NCBI RefSeq assembly: GCF_021390435.2
Contig: NZ_JAJVCN010000001.1
Location: 2,542,001-2,606,000, forward strand
Direction: 5' to 3'
Source: Kibdelosporangium philippinense
Lineage (GTDB): Bacteria > Actinomycetota > Actinomycetes > Mycobacteriales > Pseudonocardiaceae
Length of the DNA: 64,000 bases
Shown: piece by piece, positions 35,835 to 42,868 of the stretch
How the letters are laid out: every line of letters begins with the position of its first letter
Position numbering within the stretch: the first letter of the stretch is position 1
Position numbers and translations under genes: made by a program
Notes under the pieces: generated by a model
Databases searched by the model: none
Seen by the model: only the letters and a program-made list of their open reading frames with translations
What the model was told of the DNA's origin: nothing

Positions 35835-36175
35835 TAGTCGCCCCGACCCAGCGACTCGATCGTGGCCATGTTCTGCTCGCCCCACTCGCCGAGCGGGATC
35901 ATCGCCTTGATCAGCGACTGGCCCAAATCGGTCAGCGAGTACTCGACCCTGGGCGGAACCTGGTGGTACAGCTCGCGATGGACCAGCCCGCACGCCTCGA
36001 GTTCACGCAACTGCAGGATGAGCACGCGTTCGGACATGTCGTCGACCTGGCGGCGCAGCTGGCCGAACCGTTGTGGCCCATCGGTCAGCTCCCAGAGGAT
36101 CAGCGCCTTCCACTTGCCGCCCATCACATCGAGCGCCGCGTCCAGCCCGCACGTGTACGTGCGCCGTTTGAGCAC
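35834..36175 (-). CDS. HxlR-family transcriptional regulator
   Basis: 113 residues. The family signature is plain: CGLDAALDVMGGKWKALILWEL, RFGQLRR, ERVLILQLRELEACGLVHRE and a winged helix ending in VEYSLTDLG. The N-terminal Cys9 (YTCGLD) corresponds to the redox-sensing cysteine in some members (HypR, QorR). The GTG start has GGGGGTCC upstream. It is divergent from the interrupted imine-reductase-like gene, a common arrangement in which the regulator controls the oxidoreductase, and it is coupled to the SARP gene downstream. Confidence 0.9.
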   Translation of the reverse strand: MLKRRTYTCGLDAALDVMGGKWKALILWELTDGPQRFGQLRRQVDDMSERVLILQLRELEACGLVHRELYHQVPPRVEYSLTDLGQSLIKAMIPLGEWGEQNMATIESLGRGD

Positions 36176-36198
36176 CCGGACCCCCTTACAAAAATGTC

Positions 36199-36223
36199 AG
36201 TACCCGGCAAAATTGTAGGTACT
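36199..36223. promoter_or_regulatory. Possible HxlR operator
   Basis: AGTACC and GGTACT (36199-36204 and 36218-36223) form a dyad with a 13-bp spacer, in the middle of the 83-bp region between the HxlR gene and its divergent target. GTAC half-sites are typical for HxlR regulators such as QorR and HypR. Binding is not shown. Confidence 0.5.
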
Positions 36224-36521
36224 TGATGGAATGTCTGTAAAGCGGTGAAGATCGACGCATGGAGCCAGTCACTGTTATCGGCCTTGGCTTGATGGGCAAG
36301 GCATTGGCCGAAGCGTTCCGCGAAGCAGGCCACCCGACAACGGCATGGAATCGCACCGCGGGCAAAGCTGTATATCAAGTCGCGTCCGTTTCCGAAGCCG
36401 TTTCAGCAAGCCAGCTCGTGATCGCCTGTCTGACCACGTACGAAGCAACCATGTCCGCGCTGGCACCAGCTGACCTGTCCGGTCGCACACTGATCACCTT
36501 GAACACAGGAGACCCAGCCGG

Positions 36522-36887
36522 GCAATGCCACTGACTTAAGCATTCTGGCTGGTGACAAGCGGCGCAGGGTCGATTGACGGTGGCATTGATGTCCATAATG
36601 GACGATTGATCGTCACATTAGTCTCACTTACCCCGCGCGTTACTCCTGTTACCCCGGCTGGTGCCGTGAAGGCCACCTTCGCGGCATCCAACGCACCACA
36701 AGTTCCCCTCACGGACCATGGCGGGCCTGAATGAGGGCCACTGTGGACAGTCTCGTCCATCGGTGGCGCGGGTACGCCTTGCTTGCGGGCCGGGCCACTC
36801 GCGTTTCGCACCTCTAAAGATCAACCTCGCGCCGACGCCTGCAGGCCACCTCTGAAGTGCGAGGACTCTCTTAAGTCAGTGGCATTG
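36522..36887. mobile_element. Non-autonomous MITE-like element with 18-bp terminal inverted repeats
   Basis: Ends 36523-36540 and 36870-36887 are perfect 18-bp inverted repeats (CAATGCCACTGACTTAAG at the left). The 10-bp sequence ACCCAGCCGG is found on both sides (36512-36521 and 36888-36897), a target duplication. The interior of about 330 bp has no convincing coding frame; it carries a GTGAAGGCCACCTTC stretch and GAGGGCCACTGTGGAC of unknown meaning. It has no transposase, so it was mobilised by a protein encoded elsewhere. The family was not identified. Confidence 0.88.
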
Positions 36888-37079
36888 ACCCAGCCGGAGC
36901 CCGCGAAATGGCCGCCTGGGCGAAAGAGCGTGGAGCCTTGTTCCTTGACGGAGCCGTGAAAAATGTCCCATCTGCCGTCGGCGCCCCAGAAACATTGTTG
37001 TACTACAGCGGTCCACGAGAGATCTTCGACCAATATCTCCCGGTATTGCGAGTTCTCGGCGGCGACACGGTCTATCTAG

Positions 37080-38546
37080 TACGACAGCAGCACAGTGTTA
37101 TGCTTGTTGATATTTGCGGTGTTGTCGCTGGTAGTGGCTGTGACGGGCGCGGGTTTGGTGGCGTCGGCGCCAGGTAGACCAGTGCTGGATGTGTGCTCGG
37201 GGATGTACTGGACGGGTGAGGGTGGCCCAGAGTCGTCGGATTTCGTTGCAGGATAACGGGATCAGCCGATCAGGATCGGTTCTGGCGCCCCCTTTTCCGG
37301 CGCCGGATGGGGCGGTGGTGGGGTGCGGATGCGTTCAGCGTGGGCGGTCACGGCCAGGAACGCCGCGGCGAGCATGGCCAGGGTGATGTGCCGGTACCAC
37401 GCGATGTACTTGCGGACTTGATAATGGTCCAGCCCGGTCTCGTTCTTGGCGAACTGGAACGTTTCCTCCACCGCCCAACGGGATCCGGCCACGCGCACCA
37501 GTTCCGCGAGTGGCACCGGACCGGCGGTGTGGCAGACGTAGTAGGCCAGATCGGTCGGATCGCTGATCGAGCGACGCACCAGCAGCTGATGCCGCTCGCC
37601 GGGACCGGGATCGATCAGCAGCCAGTCATACAAGCGGTGGCCCTTGCTGCCCCGCCCGGCCGAGAGCCGCTGCCAGCCCCGCGCCGGTGCCCGGCCGGCC
37701 AGCACGTCCGCGCGCGCCGGCCCGGTCGGCGTGGTCACCTGGTAATCGCAGGACACCGCCAGCACGTAGTTCACCGCCTGCTCGGCCAGCCAGTCGCGCA
37801 GGGCCGGGTTGTCGCCGTAGAGCTCGTCCGCGGTGAACCAGCCCACCGTGACCCCGGCCTCCAGCAGCCGGGCGAGCATCCGGCGGGCCAGCTCGGGTTT
37901 GGTCGCGAACTCGACCTCGTCGCCGATCCCGGCCTCGCGACAGCGATCCCGGTCGGCACACCAGGACTTCTGCGGCAGGTAGAGCTCCCGGTCGATCAAC
38001 GCCCGGCCATGCCGGGAGACATAGGTCAGAAACACGCCGACCTGACAGTTGTCGATCTTGCCCGAGGTGCCGGTGTACTGGCGTTGCACACCCGCGGATT
38101 TGGTGCCCTTCTTGATGAATCCGGTCTCGTCGCCGACGAACACCCCACTCGGGTCATCCAGATGCGCCAGCACGTAGCCACGCACATCGTCGCGCACCGC
38201 CTCGGCGTCCCAGCGGTAGAAGTTCAGCAGGCGCTGCATGCCGTCCGGGCTGCTGTCCCCGGCGAGCTCCGCCAACGACCAGGAGTTCTTGCGCTCCACA
38301 CCAGACAGCAGCCCGAGTAGGTACTTCTGAGCACGGGCACGCGAATCGGCCTGCGCGAACCGGCCAGCTACCAGCGCGAACATGTCATCAAACCCGGCCC
38401 GCCAGCGGGCGAAACCCTCGTCTACTACAGTCTCTGACGCGGCCACCGCGTCTTCCTCGAGTCCAATCACACCTCGAAGTTGATCACGCGGTGGCCGCAC
38501 CCATGATCACGACCCCACACCAAGATCACACTGTGCTGCTGTCGTA
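37080..38546. mobile_element. IS701-family insertion sequence
   Basis: A 1467-bp element with 18-bp perfect terminal inverted repeats (TACGACAGCAGCACAGTG at the left end, 37080-37097; its complement at 38529-38546). CTAG flanks it on both sides (37076-37079 and 38547-38550), matching the 4-bp YTAR target duplication known for the IS701 family. It carries one transposase gene on the minus strand. The perfect ends and intact gene suggest recent insertion. It broke the already interrupted imine-reductase-like gene. Confidence 0.93.
37262..38500 (-). CDS. IS701-family DDE transposase
   Basis: 412 residues, intact. The catalytic acidic triad can be placed: the first Asp in VFVGDETGFIKKG (about 133-145), the second in WFTADELYGDNP (about 210-221), and the Glu in RWAVEETFQFAKNE (about 342-355). 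RNase-H-like strands surround these. The N-terminal helices (about 20-100) bind the ends. It cuts and pastes its own element, and it could also act on related non-autonomous elements; the MITE-like element nearby has different ends, so it is not its partner. The start is GTG 38500. Confidence 0.93.
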   Translation of the reverse strand: MRPPRDQLRGVIGLEEDAVAASETVVDEGFARWRAGFDDMFALVAGRFAQADSRARAQKYLLGLLSGVERKNSWSLAELAGDSSPDGMQRLLNFYRWDAEAVRDDVRGYVLAHLDDPSGVFVGDETGFIKKGTKSAGVQRQYTGTSGKIDNCQVGVFLTYVSRHGRALIDRELYLPQKSWCADRDRCREAGIGDEVEFATKPELARRMLARLLEAGVTVGWFTADELYGDNPALRDWLAEQAVNYVLAVSCDYQVTTPTGPARADVLAGRAPARGWQRLSAGRGSKGHRLYDWLLIDPGPGERHQLLVRRSISDPTDLAYYVCHTAGPVPLAELVRVAGSRWAVEETFQFAKNETGLDHYQVRKYIAWYRHITLAMLAAAFLAVTAHAERIRTPPPPHPAPEKGAPEPILIG

Positions 38547-38946
38547 CTAGGCTCAGCCCCAGATCTCGCGGCGTTGTACGAACAAGCGGTCGGCGGAACA
38601 CTCTTGCCCACCTTGCTCGGCTTCCTCCACGGCGCCGCGATGATCACCGCCCGCGATCTGCCCGCGGAAACCATGGTCCGCTTCACCCAGAACTGGCTAG
38701 CAATGATCGCCGCCCAACTACCCAGACTGGCGGCAGAGATCGACGCAGGCGACTGCACCAACCCAACATCCACAATAGCCTTGTTCGAAGCAGGAATCCC
38801 CCAAGAATTGGCCATTGCCAAGGAATCCGGCCTAGACCCATCCTGGCAGCACGGAATGCACGCAGTAGTACAACGCGCAGTGGACCTCGGCCACCGAGAC
38901 CACAGCATGTCAGCATTAATAGAACCACTCCGGCAGGTAGCACACC

Positions 38947-39063
38947 CGCGTGTCCACCATTCCTTGTGGTGAGTTGAACGCGCGAGCGGCGCGCGACGGC
39001 GAACAGCAGTGCTGGTAGCGAGTCGAGCAGTTTGACTCACCATGAAGGAATGGTGGACACGCG
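38947..39063. repeat. Long inverted repeat with GGAATGGTGGACAC arms
   Basis: Arms of about 28 bp (38947-38974 and 39035-39063) match but for a small gap of one or two bases near the centre of each arm; the spacer is about 60 bp. Each arm contains the 14-bp motif GGAATGGTGGACAC (reverse at 38950-38963, forward at 39047-39060), which recurs in the tandem array downstream. The left arm supplies the last codons and stop of the broken oxidoreductase gene. Confidence 0.8.
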
Positions 39064-39191
39064 CCAGGGCGGTGAAATGAAAGACGCCCCCGAGACAAGA
39101 GCCCCGCAAGCGCAAAGAAACACGGCTGGAAAAAGACCCGACCGCAAGCAACGGCCAAAACACCGGCAAGCAACGGTCAACAAGGCATGCC

Positions 39192-39300
39192 GGAAAGGTC
39201 AACACCCCCTTCAGGAACGGTGGACACGGTCGCAAGGAACGGTGGACACACCCTGCTGGAACGGTGGACACGGCCTGCGGGACCCTGGACACGCGCCAGC
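39192..39300. repeat. Tandem array of five degenerate 22-bp units
   Basis: Units begin at 39192, 39214, 39236, 39258 and 39280, an exact 22-bp spacing. The best-kept part is the 14-mer GGAACGGTGGACAC, present exactly in units 2-4, as GGAAAGGTCAACAC in unit 1 and with one base lost in unit 5. The rest of each unit is not conserved. The spacing is two DNA turns, so all copies face one side of the helix. No open frame of known type covers 38973-39368, though weak frames pass through. Confidence 0.85.
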
Positions 39301-39331
39301 CCTCCTGCTCCCCACCTCCCCGCCACTTCGC

Positions 39332-39347
39332 TCGAACGAGTGTTCGA
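39332..39347. promoter_or_regulatory. LexA (SOS) box
   Basis: TCGAACGAGTGTTCGA is a perfect palindromic match to the actinobacterial LexA consensus TCGAAC-N4-GTTCGA. It lies 21 bp before the alkB start, where it would overlap the promoter. It predicts induction of alkB by DNA damage. Confidence 0.9.
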
Positions 39348-39368
39348 AATGGGTGTAGTGTTGAGGGC

Positions 39369-39983
39369 GTGCAGGGATCACTCTTCGACACAGCGGGCGC
39401 GGTGGGCCTGCGTCCGCTGGATGCGGTCCGGCGTACGACGCTGACCGATGGCGCGTGGGTCGATGTCCTGCCCGGCTGGCTGACTGGAGCGGAGGACCTG
39501 TTCACCCTGCTGGCCGCGGACGTCCCTTGGTATGCCGAGCGCCGCCAGATGTATGACCGCGTCGTCGCTGTGCCACGGTTGTTGTGCTTCTACGCCGAAC
39601 GAGACTCCTTACCCCATCCGGTTCTGGACGAAGCCCGATCTGCCCTGACCGCGCATTACTTACCTGAGTTGCGTGAGCCATTCCGGACTGCGGGCCTCTG
39701 TTACTACCGCGACGGCCGGGACAGCGTCGCGTGGCATGGCGACCGCATTGGCAGGGGCGCGACCGAAGACACGATGGTCGCGATCTTGTCGGTCGGTGAT
39801 GCGCGTGGGCTGTGGCTGCGGCCGCGGGGTGGTGGCGAGGCCGTGAAGTTCTCGGTTGGCCACGGCGACTTACTCGTGATGGGCGGTTCCTGCCAACGAA
39901 CGTGGGAGCACGCCGTACCGAAGACGAACCGCGCCGTCGGACCTCGGATCAGTATCCAGTTTCGCCCGGCTGGGGTTCGGTAG
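39369..39983 (+). CDS. alkB: AlkB-like 2-oxoglutarate/Fe(II) dioxygenase
   Basis: 204 residues. The iron ligands lie in WHGDRIG (HxD, about residue 121) and WEHAVPK (distal His, about 182), and 2-oxoglutarate is held by the Arg of RISIQFR near the end. Such enzymes remove methyl groups from 1-methyladenine and 3-methylcytosine in DNA or RNA by oxidation. A perfect LexA box is in the promoter. The GTG start at 39369 follows GAGGGC. At least three TTA codons (in DSLPHP, HYLPEL and DLLVMGG) are unusual for this high-GC genome and point to transfer or bldA-type control. The 3' end overlaps the regulator gene by 35 bp. Confidence 0.88.
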   Translation: MQGSLFDTAGAVGLRPLDAVRRTTLTDGAWVDVLPGWLTGAEDLFTLLAADVPWYAERRQMYDRVVAVPRLLCFYAERDSLPHPVLDEARSALTAHYLPELREPFRTAGLCYYRDGRDSVAWHGDRIGRGATEDTMVAILSVGDARGLWLRPRGGGEAVKFSVGHGDLLVMGGSCQRTWEHAVPKTNRAVGPRISIQFRPAGVR

Positions 39984-40803
39984 TGCGCTTGACGATGGAC
40001 AGGAACGTCAGTAACTCGGCGTCCTTTCTGCCCGGAGTCGTGGTGAAGATGACCAGGTTCTGCCTGTGGCTCGGCGATATGAGGATCTGACAGTCCAAGG
40101 TGATCAGGCCGACGACCGGATGCAGGATGCGTTTCCTGATGTCGGTGCGGACGGCGACCTCGTGCTCCTGCCACAGCCTCGTGAACTCGGGGCTGCGGCG
40201 TTGGAGTTCGGCGACGAGCTCGGCTGGCTTCGGGCTGCTTTCATCGCGGCTGTAGGCGGCCCGCAGGTGCGCGGTATAGCTGCGGGAGTGCGTTTCGTGG
40301 TCATCTGCGGGGAAGCGGTGTCGTTCTTCGGGGTCGGTGAACCAGCGGTAGATCTGGCTGCGCCGCAGGCCGGTGTGTCCGGTTTGGACGCCGAGCAGCT
40401 CTTCGGCGAGTGGATTCTGCTTGAGCGTGACCCCGAGGTCGCTGACGATCTGGGCGGGCGTGTCCAGACGCTCGAGCACGCGTAGCAAGGAGGGGTCCGC
40501 ATGGTCGCCGTGGGCAGCGCGCGGCGGCGGCTGGTGACCGGCCAGCCGGTACAGGTGATCGAGTTCGTCCTCGGTCAGCCGCAACGCCAGCCCCAAGGCC
40601 GCGACCGTAGTCTCGGAGGGACGCGACCCTCGGCGTTGTTCCAGCCGTGTGTAAAAGTCAGTCGAGATATGCGCGAGCCCAGCGACCTCGTCGCGCCGCA
40701 GGCCTTCGGTGCGTCGGCGCGCGGACGCGGCGAACCCGAAATTCACCGGCTTCAGCGCCTCACGGCGTCGCCGGAGAAAGTCCGCAAGACCGTCCCGATC
40801 CAT
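39949..40803 (-). CDS. MmyB-like helix-turn-helix regulator
   Basis: 284 residues. An XRE-type helix-turn-helix lies at about 5-80 (RRTEGLRRDEVAGLAHISTDFYTRLEQ is split by the recognition helix), and a PAS-like MmyB ligand-binding domain at about 105-270 (ETHSRSYTAHLRAAY and FTRLWQEHEV). The RxEGLRRDEVA motif is diagnostic. This family is linked to antibiotic production regulators in actinomycetes and is often divergent from a short-chain dehydrogenase gene, as here. The start ATG 40803 removes an unrelated upstream frame. A 22-bp palindrome stands in the divergent promoter. Confidence 0.9.
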   Translation of the reverse strand: MDRDGLADFLRRRREALKPVNFGFAASARRRTEGLRRDEVAGLAHISTDFYTRLEQRRGSRPSETTVAALGLALRLTEDELDHLYRLAGHQPPPRAAHGDHADPSLLRVLERLDTPAQIVSDLGVTLKQNPLAEELLGVQTGHTGLRRSQIYRWFTDPEERHRFPADDHETHSRSYTAHLRAAYSRDESSPKPAELVAELQRRSPEFTRLWQEHEVAVRTDIRKRILHPVVGLITLDCQILISPSHRQNLVIFTTTPGRKDAELLTFLSIVKRTTEPQPGETGY

Positions 40804-40843
40804 GCCGGAAACGCTACGCCGCCGCCCGCGAGTGATCCACGGA

Positions 40844-40865
40844 CAGCTTGTCCCTGGACAAGCTG
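40844..40865. promoter_or_regulatory. 22-bp palindromic operator, likely for the MmyB-like regulator
   Basis: CAGCTTGTCC and GGACAAGCTG form perfect 10-bp arms around CT, centred between the divergent regulator (start 40803) and SDR (start 40907) genes. Position and symmetry fit a repressor site for the dimeric MmyB-like protein. No experimental evidence. Confidence 0.75.
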
Positions 40866-40906
40866 GCTGATTGTCCCGATCGTGGACGGCATTGACGATT
40901 TCCGCC

Positions 40907-41666
40907 GTGACTACTTCTCCCAAGATCGCGCTGATCACCGGCGGCAACCGCGGTATCGGCCGGGCAACGGCTTTGGAAGTCGCCCGCAGGGGCTTCGACG
41001 TGATCGTCACCTATCGAACACACGCTTCGGAGGCCGACGAGGTCGTCGCTTCGATCACCTCGCTCGGGTGTACGGCCGCAGCCCTCCCGCTCGACATGGG
41101 CGGCGCCTTCGATGAATTCGCGATCGTTTTGGCCGACACCCTGCGCTCGACCTGGGGACGCGACACCTTCGACTTCCTGATCAACAACGCGGGCACGCAA
41201 CGGCCAGGCTCGTTCGCCGACGCGACCGAGAAAGACTTCGACTTCCTGGTCGACGTGGCGTTCAAAGGAGTGTTCTTCCTGACGCAGAAACTCGTGCCGC
41301 TGATGGCCGACAACGGCGCCATCATCAACATTTCCAGCGGAATGACCCGTTTCTACGTTCCGCAGCGGGTCGTCTACTCGGCCGTGAAAGGCGCGGTCGA
41401 GGTCCTGACCCGCTTACCTCGCACAGGAGCTCGGTCCACGCGGCATTCGCGTCAACACCATTGCTCCTGGCGCAGTGGCCACCGACTTCAGTGGCGGCTT
41501 GCTGCGTGACAACCCACAAGTCCAGGAAGCCGTGGTGTCGGTGACAGCCATGGGCCGCTTCGCCGAGCCGGACGACATCAGCGGCGCGATCGCGGCACTG
41601 CTCGACGACAGCAACCGATGGGTGACCGGCCAGCGCATCGAGGTCTCCGGCGGAGTCCACCTCTGA
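40907..41666 (+). pseudogene. Short-chain dehydrogenase/reductase with a frameshift
   Basis: The first part (GTG 40907) encodes a clear SDR: cofactor motif TGGNRGIG, NNAG near 95, catalytic Ser in INISSGMT and YSAVK. After VEVLTR one extra T in the CTTAC at 41413-41417 shifts the frame. The correct continuation (YLAQELGPRGIRVNTIAPG, then ATDFSGG) lies in the next frame and ends at 41666, EVSGGVHL, a normal SDR end. Without the extra base the frame is 252 codons. It is either a true pseudogene or a sequencing error. It is divergent from and probably controlled by the MmyB-like regulator. Confidence 0.85.
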
Positions 41667-41710
41667 ACGGGAAACTGTCGTGACCACGCTCGCCTCCTTC
41701 ATCACCCTGG

Positions 41711-42868
41711 TCACCGAGGGCGCACCTGCATGGCGCCCAGACCGGGGCGGATCGGCAACCGAGCGGACAGCAGGAACATCGCGGCCATTCCGGCGAGGGC
41801 GAGCATGATCCCGTCGGGGGAGAGCCAGTGGATCGCCGCGCCCGTCAGCGGCGGGCCGACCAGACTGCCTACGCCCCACAGGGTCGTGGCTCCGGCGTTC
41901 GCGGTGATGAGGTCGGCGCCTCGGAAATGGTCGCCGATCCGGACGAGACCGAGCGTGTACACGCCTCCGGCTGCGCCGCCAAGCAACACCAGTGCGGGCC
42001 ACACCAGCGTGGAATCGCCTATCAGTGATGGCATGGCGAGCGCGAGGACCAGGACGAGGACGCCGCATGCCATGTGCAGCCGTGCGCGGTCGGTGCGGTC
42101 GGCCCACCAGCCCAGTGGTATCTGTAGTACTGCGTCCCCGGTGAACACCGCGGCCACCATCAGGACCGCGACCGTCTCCCGGTGACCGTTCGCCATGCCG
42201 TACAGCGGGAGCAGGGCGAGCACGACGGCGTCGAGAAAGGAGAACATCAGCACGGCCAGCACGATCACCGGCGCCGAGCGGGCGAAGCCGAGTAGTCCGA
42301 ACGACTTCGTTTCCGGGTTGGCGTCGACCTCGCAGCGCGACAGCGCCAGCAGTGCCGCGCCGGGCAGGTGGACCAGCACGACCACCAGCAGCGACTGCGG
42401 CCCGGCCGAGCCGAGTGCGGCCAGCAGGCCCGGTCCCGAGACCTGGCAGAGCGTGAAGACCGCGGTGTACAGAGCGATCCACCGGCCACGGGTCGCATCT
42501 GAGGACACCGCGCTGATCCACGTCTCACCGAGAGCGAGCAGTAGACCGGACGCCACACCAACGGTGAAGCGCAGCGCCAGCCACACTGGCATCCAGTCCG
42601 TCACCGTGAGCAGACCGATGCTCGCTGCTGACCCGGCGACGCCAATCAGCAGCAGCGTTTTCACGGGCCAGCGGGCGGCGAGCCAGCCCGTGCACAGTGC
42701 TGCGATGAGGATGCCGAGTGCGGGCATGGAGGCGGCCACGCTGATCAGCGCGGTTGACGCACCGGTTGCGCTGAGTCGTAGTGACACTAGTGGGATGGTG
42801 AGGCCGGTGACGAGGCCCACCACGACCGTGCTGATCGCGGCGATGGGCTCCCAGCGTCGACCTAGCAT
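41711..42868 (-). CDS. MFS transporter
   Basis: 385 residues with about twelve hydrophobic helices. GWLAARWPVK (about 60-69) is the loop 2-3 motif region of the major facilitator superfamily, and LGWWADRTDRARLH (about 245) the matching loop in the second half. It resembles YcaD/Bcr-type drug or metabolite exporters. It is the last gene of a three-gene operon behind the class I lysyl-tRNA synthetase homologue and the aldehyde dehydrogenase (7-bp overlap), so it may export the operon's product (inference). It converges with the SDR gene across 44 bp. Confidence 0.85.
   Translation of the reverse strand: MLGRRWEPIAAISTVVVGLVTGLTIPLVSLRLSATGASTALISVAASMPALGILIAALCTGWLAARWPVKTLLLIGVAGSAASIGLLTVTDWMPVWLALRFTVGVASGLLLALGETWISAVSSDATRGRWIALYTAVFTLCQVSGPGLLAALGSAGPQSLLVVVLVHLPGAALLALSRCEVDANPETKSFGLLGFARSAPVIVLAVLMFSFLDAVVLALLPLYGMANGHRETVAVLMVAAVFTGDAVLQIPLGWWADRTDRARLHMACGVLVLVLALAMPSLIGDSTLVWPALVLLGGAAGGVYTLGLVRIGDHFRGADLITANAGATTLWGVGSLVGPPLTGAAIHWLSPDGIMLALAGMAAMFLLSARLPIRPGLGAMQVRPR

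Larger units (their letters stand above)
36259..38972 (+). pseudogene. Imine reductase-like NADPH-dependent oxidoreductase, interrupted twice
   Basis: The gene starts at ATG 36259 with a Rossmann motif (VIGLGLMGKAL) and NRTAGKA as cofactor specificity loop, is broken after codon 87 by the 366-bp element, resumes at 36898 (GAREMAAWAKERG), is broken again at 37079 by the IS701 element, and resumes at 38551 (DTVYL then GSAPDLAALYEQA) to a stop at 38970. Removing both elements with one copy of each target duplication gives 263 + 182 + 422 = 867 bp, a continuous 288-codon frame of normal length for imine reductases and related 6-phosphogluconate-dehydrogenase-like enzymes. The final residues (HPRVHHSLW) are encoded in the arm of another inverted repeat. 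The protein cannot be made. Confidence 0.88.

Noticed and set aside
36522..38546. Reading the MITE-like element as a derivative of the adjacent IS701 element
   Set aside because: The terminal repeats differ (CAATGCCACTGAC against TACGACAGCAGC) and so do the target duplications (10 bp against 4 bp).
39192..39300. Possible CRISPR array
   Set aside because: The 22-bp units are contiguous and degenerate, with only 14 conserved bases and no unique spacers between repeats; no cas genes are nearby.
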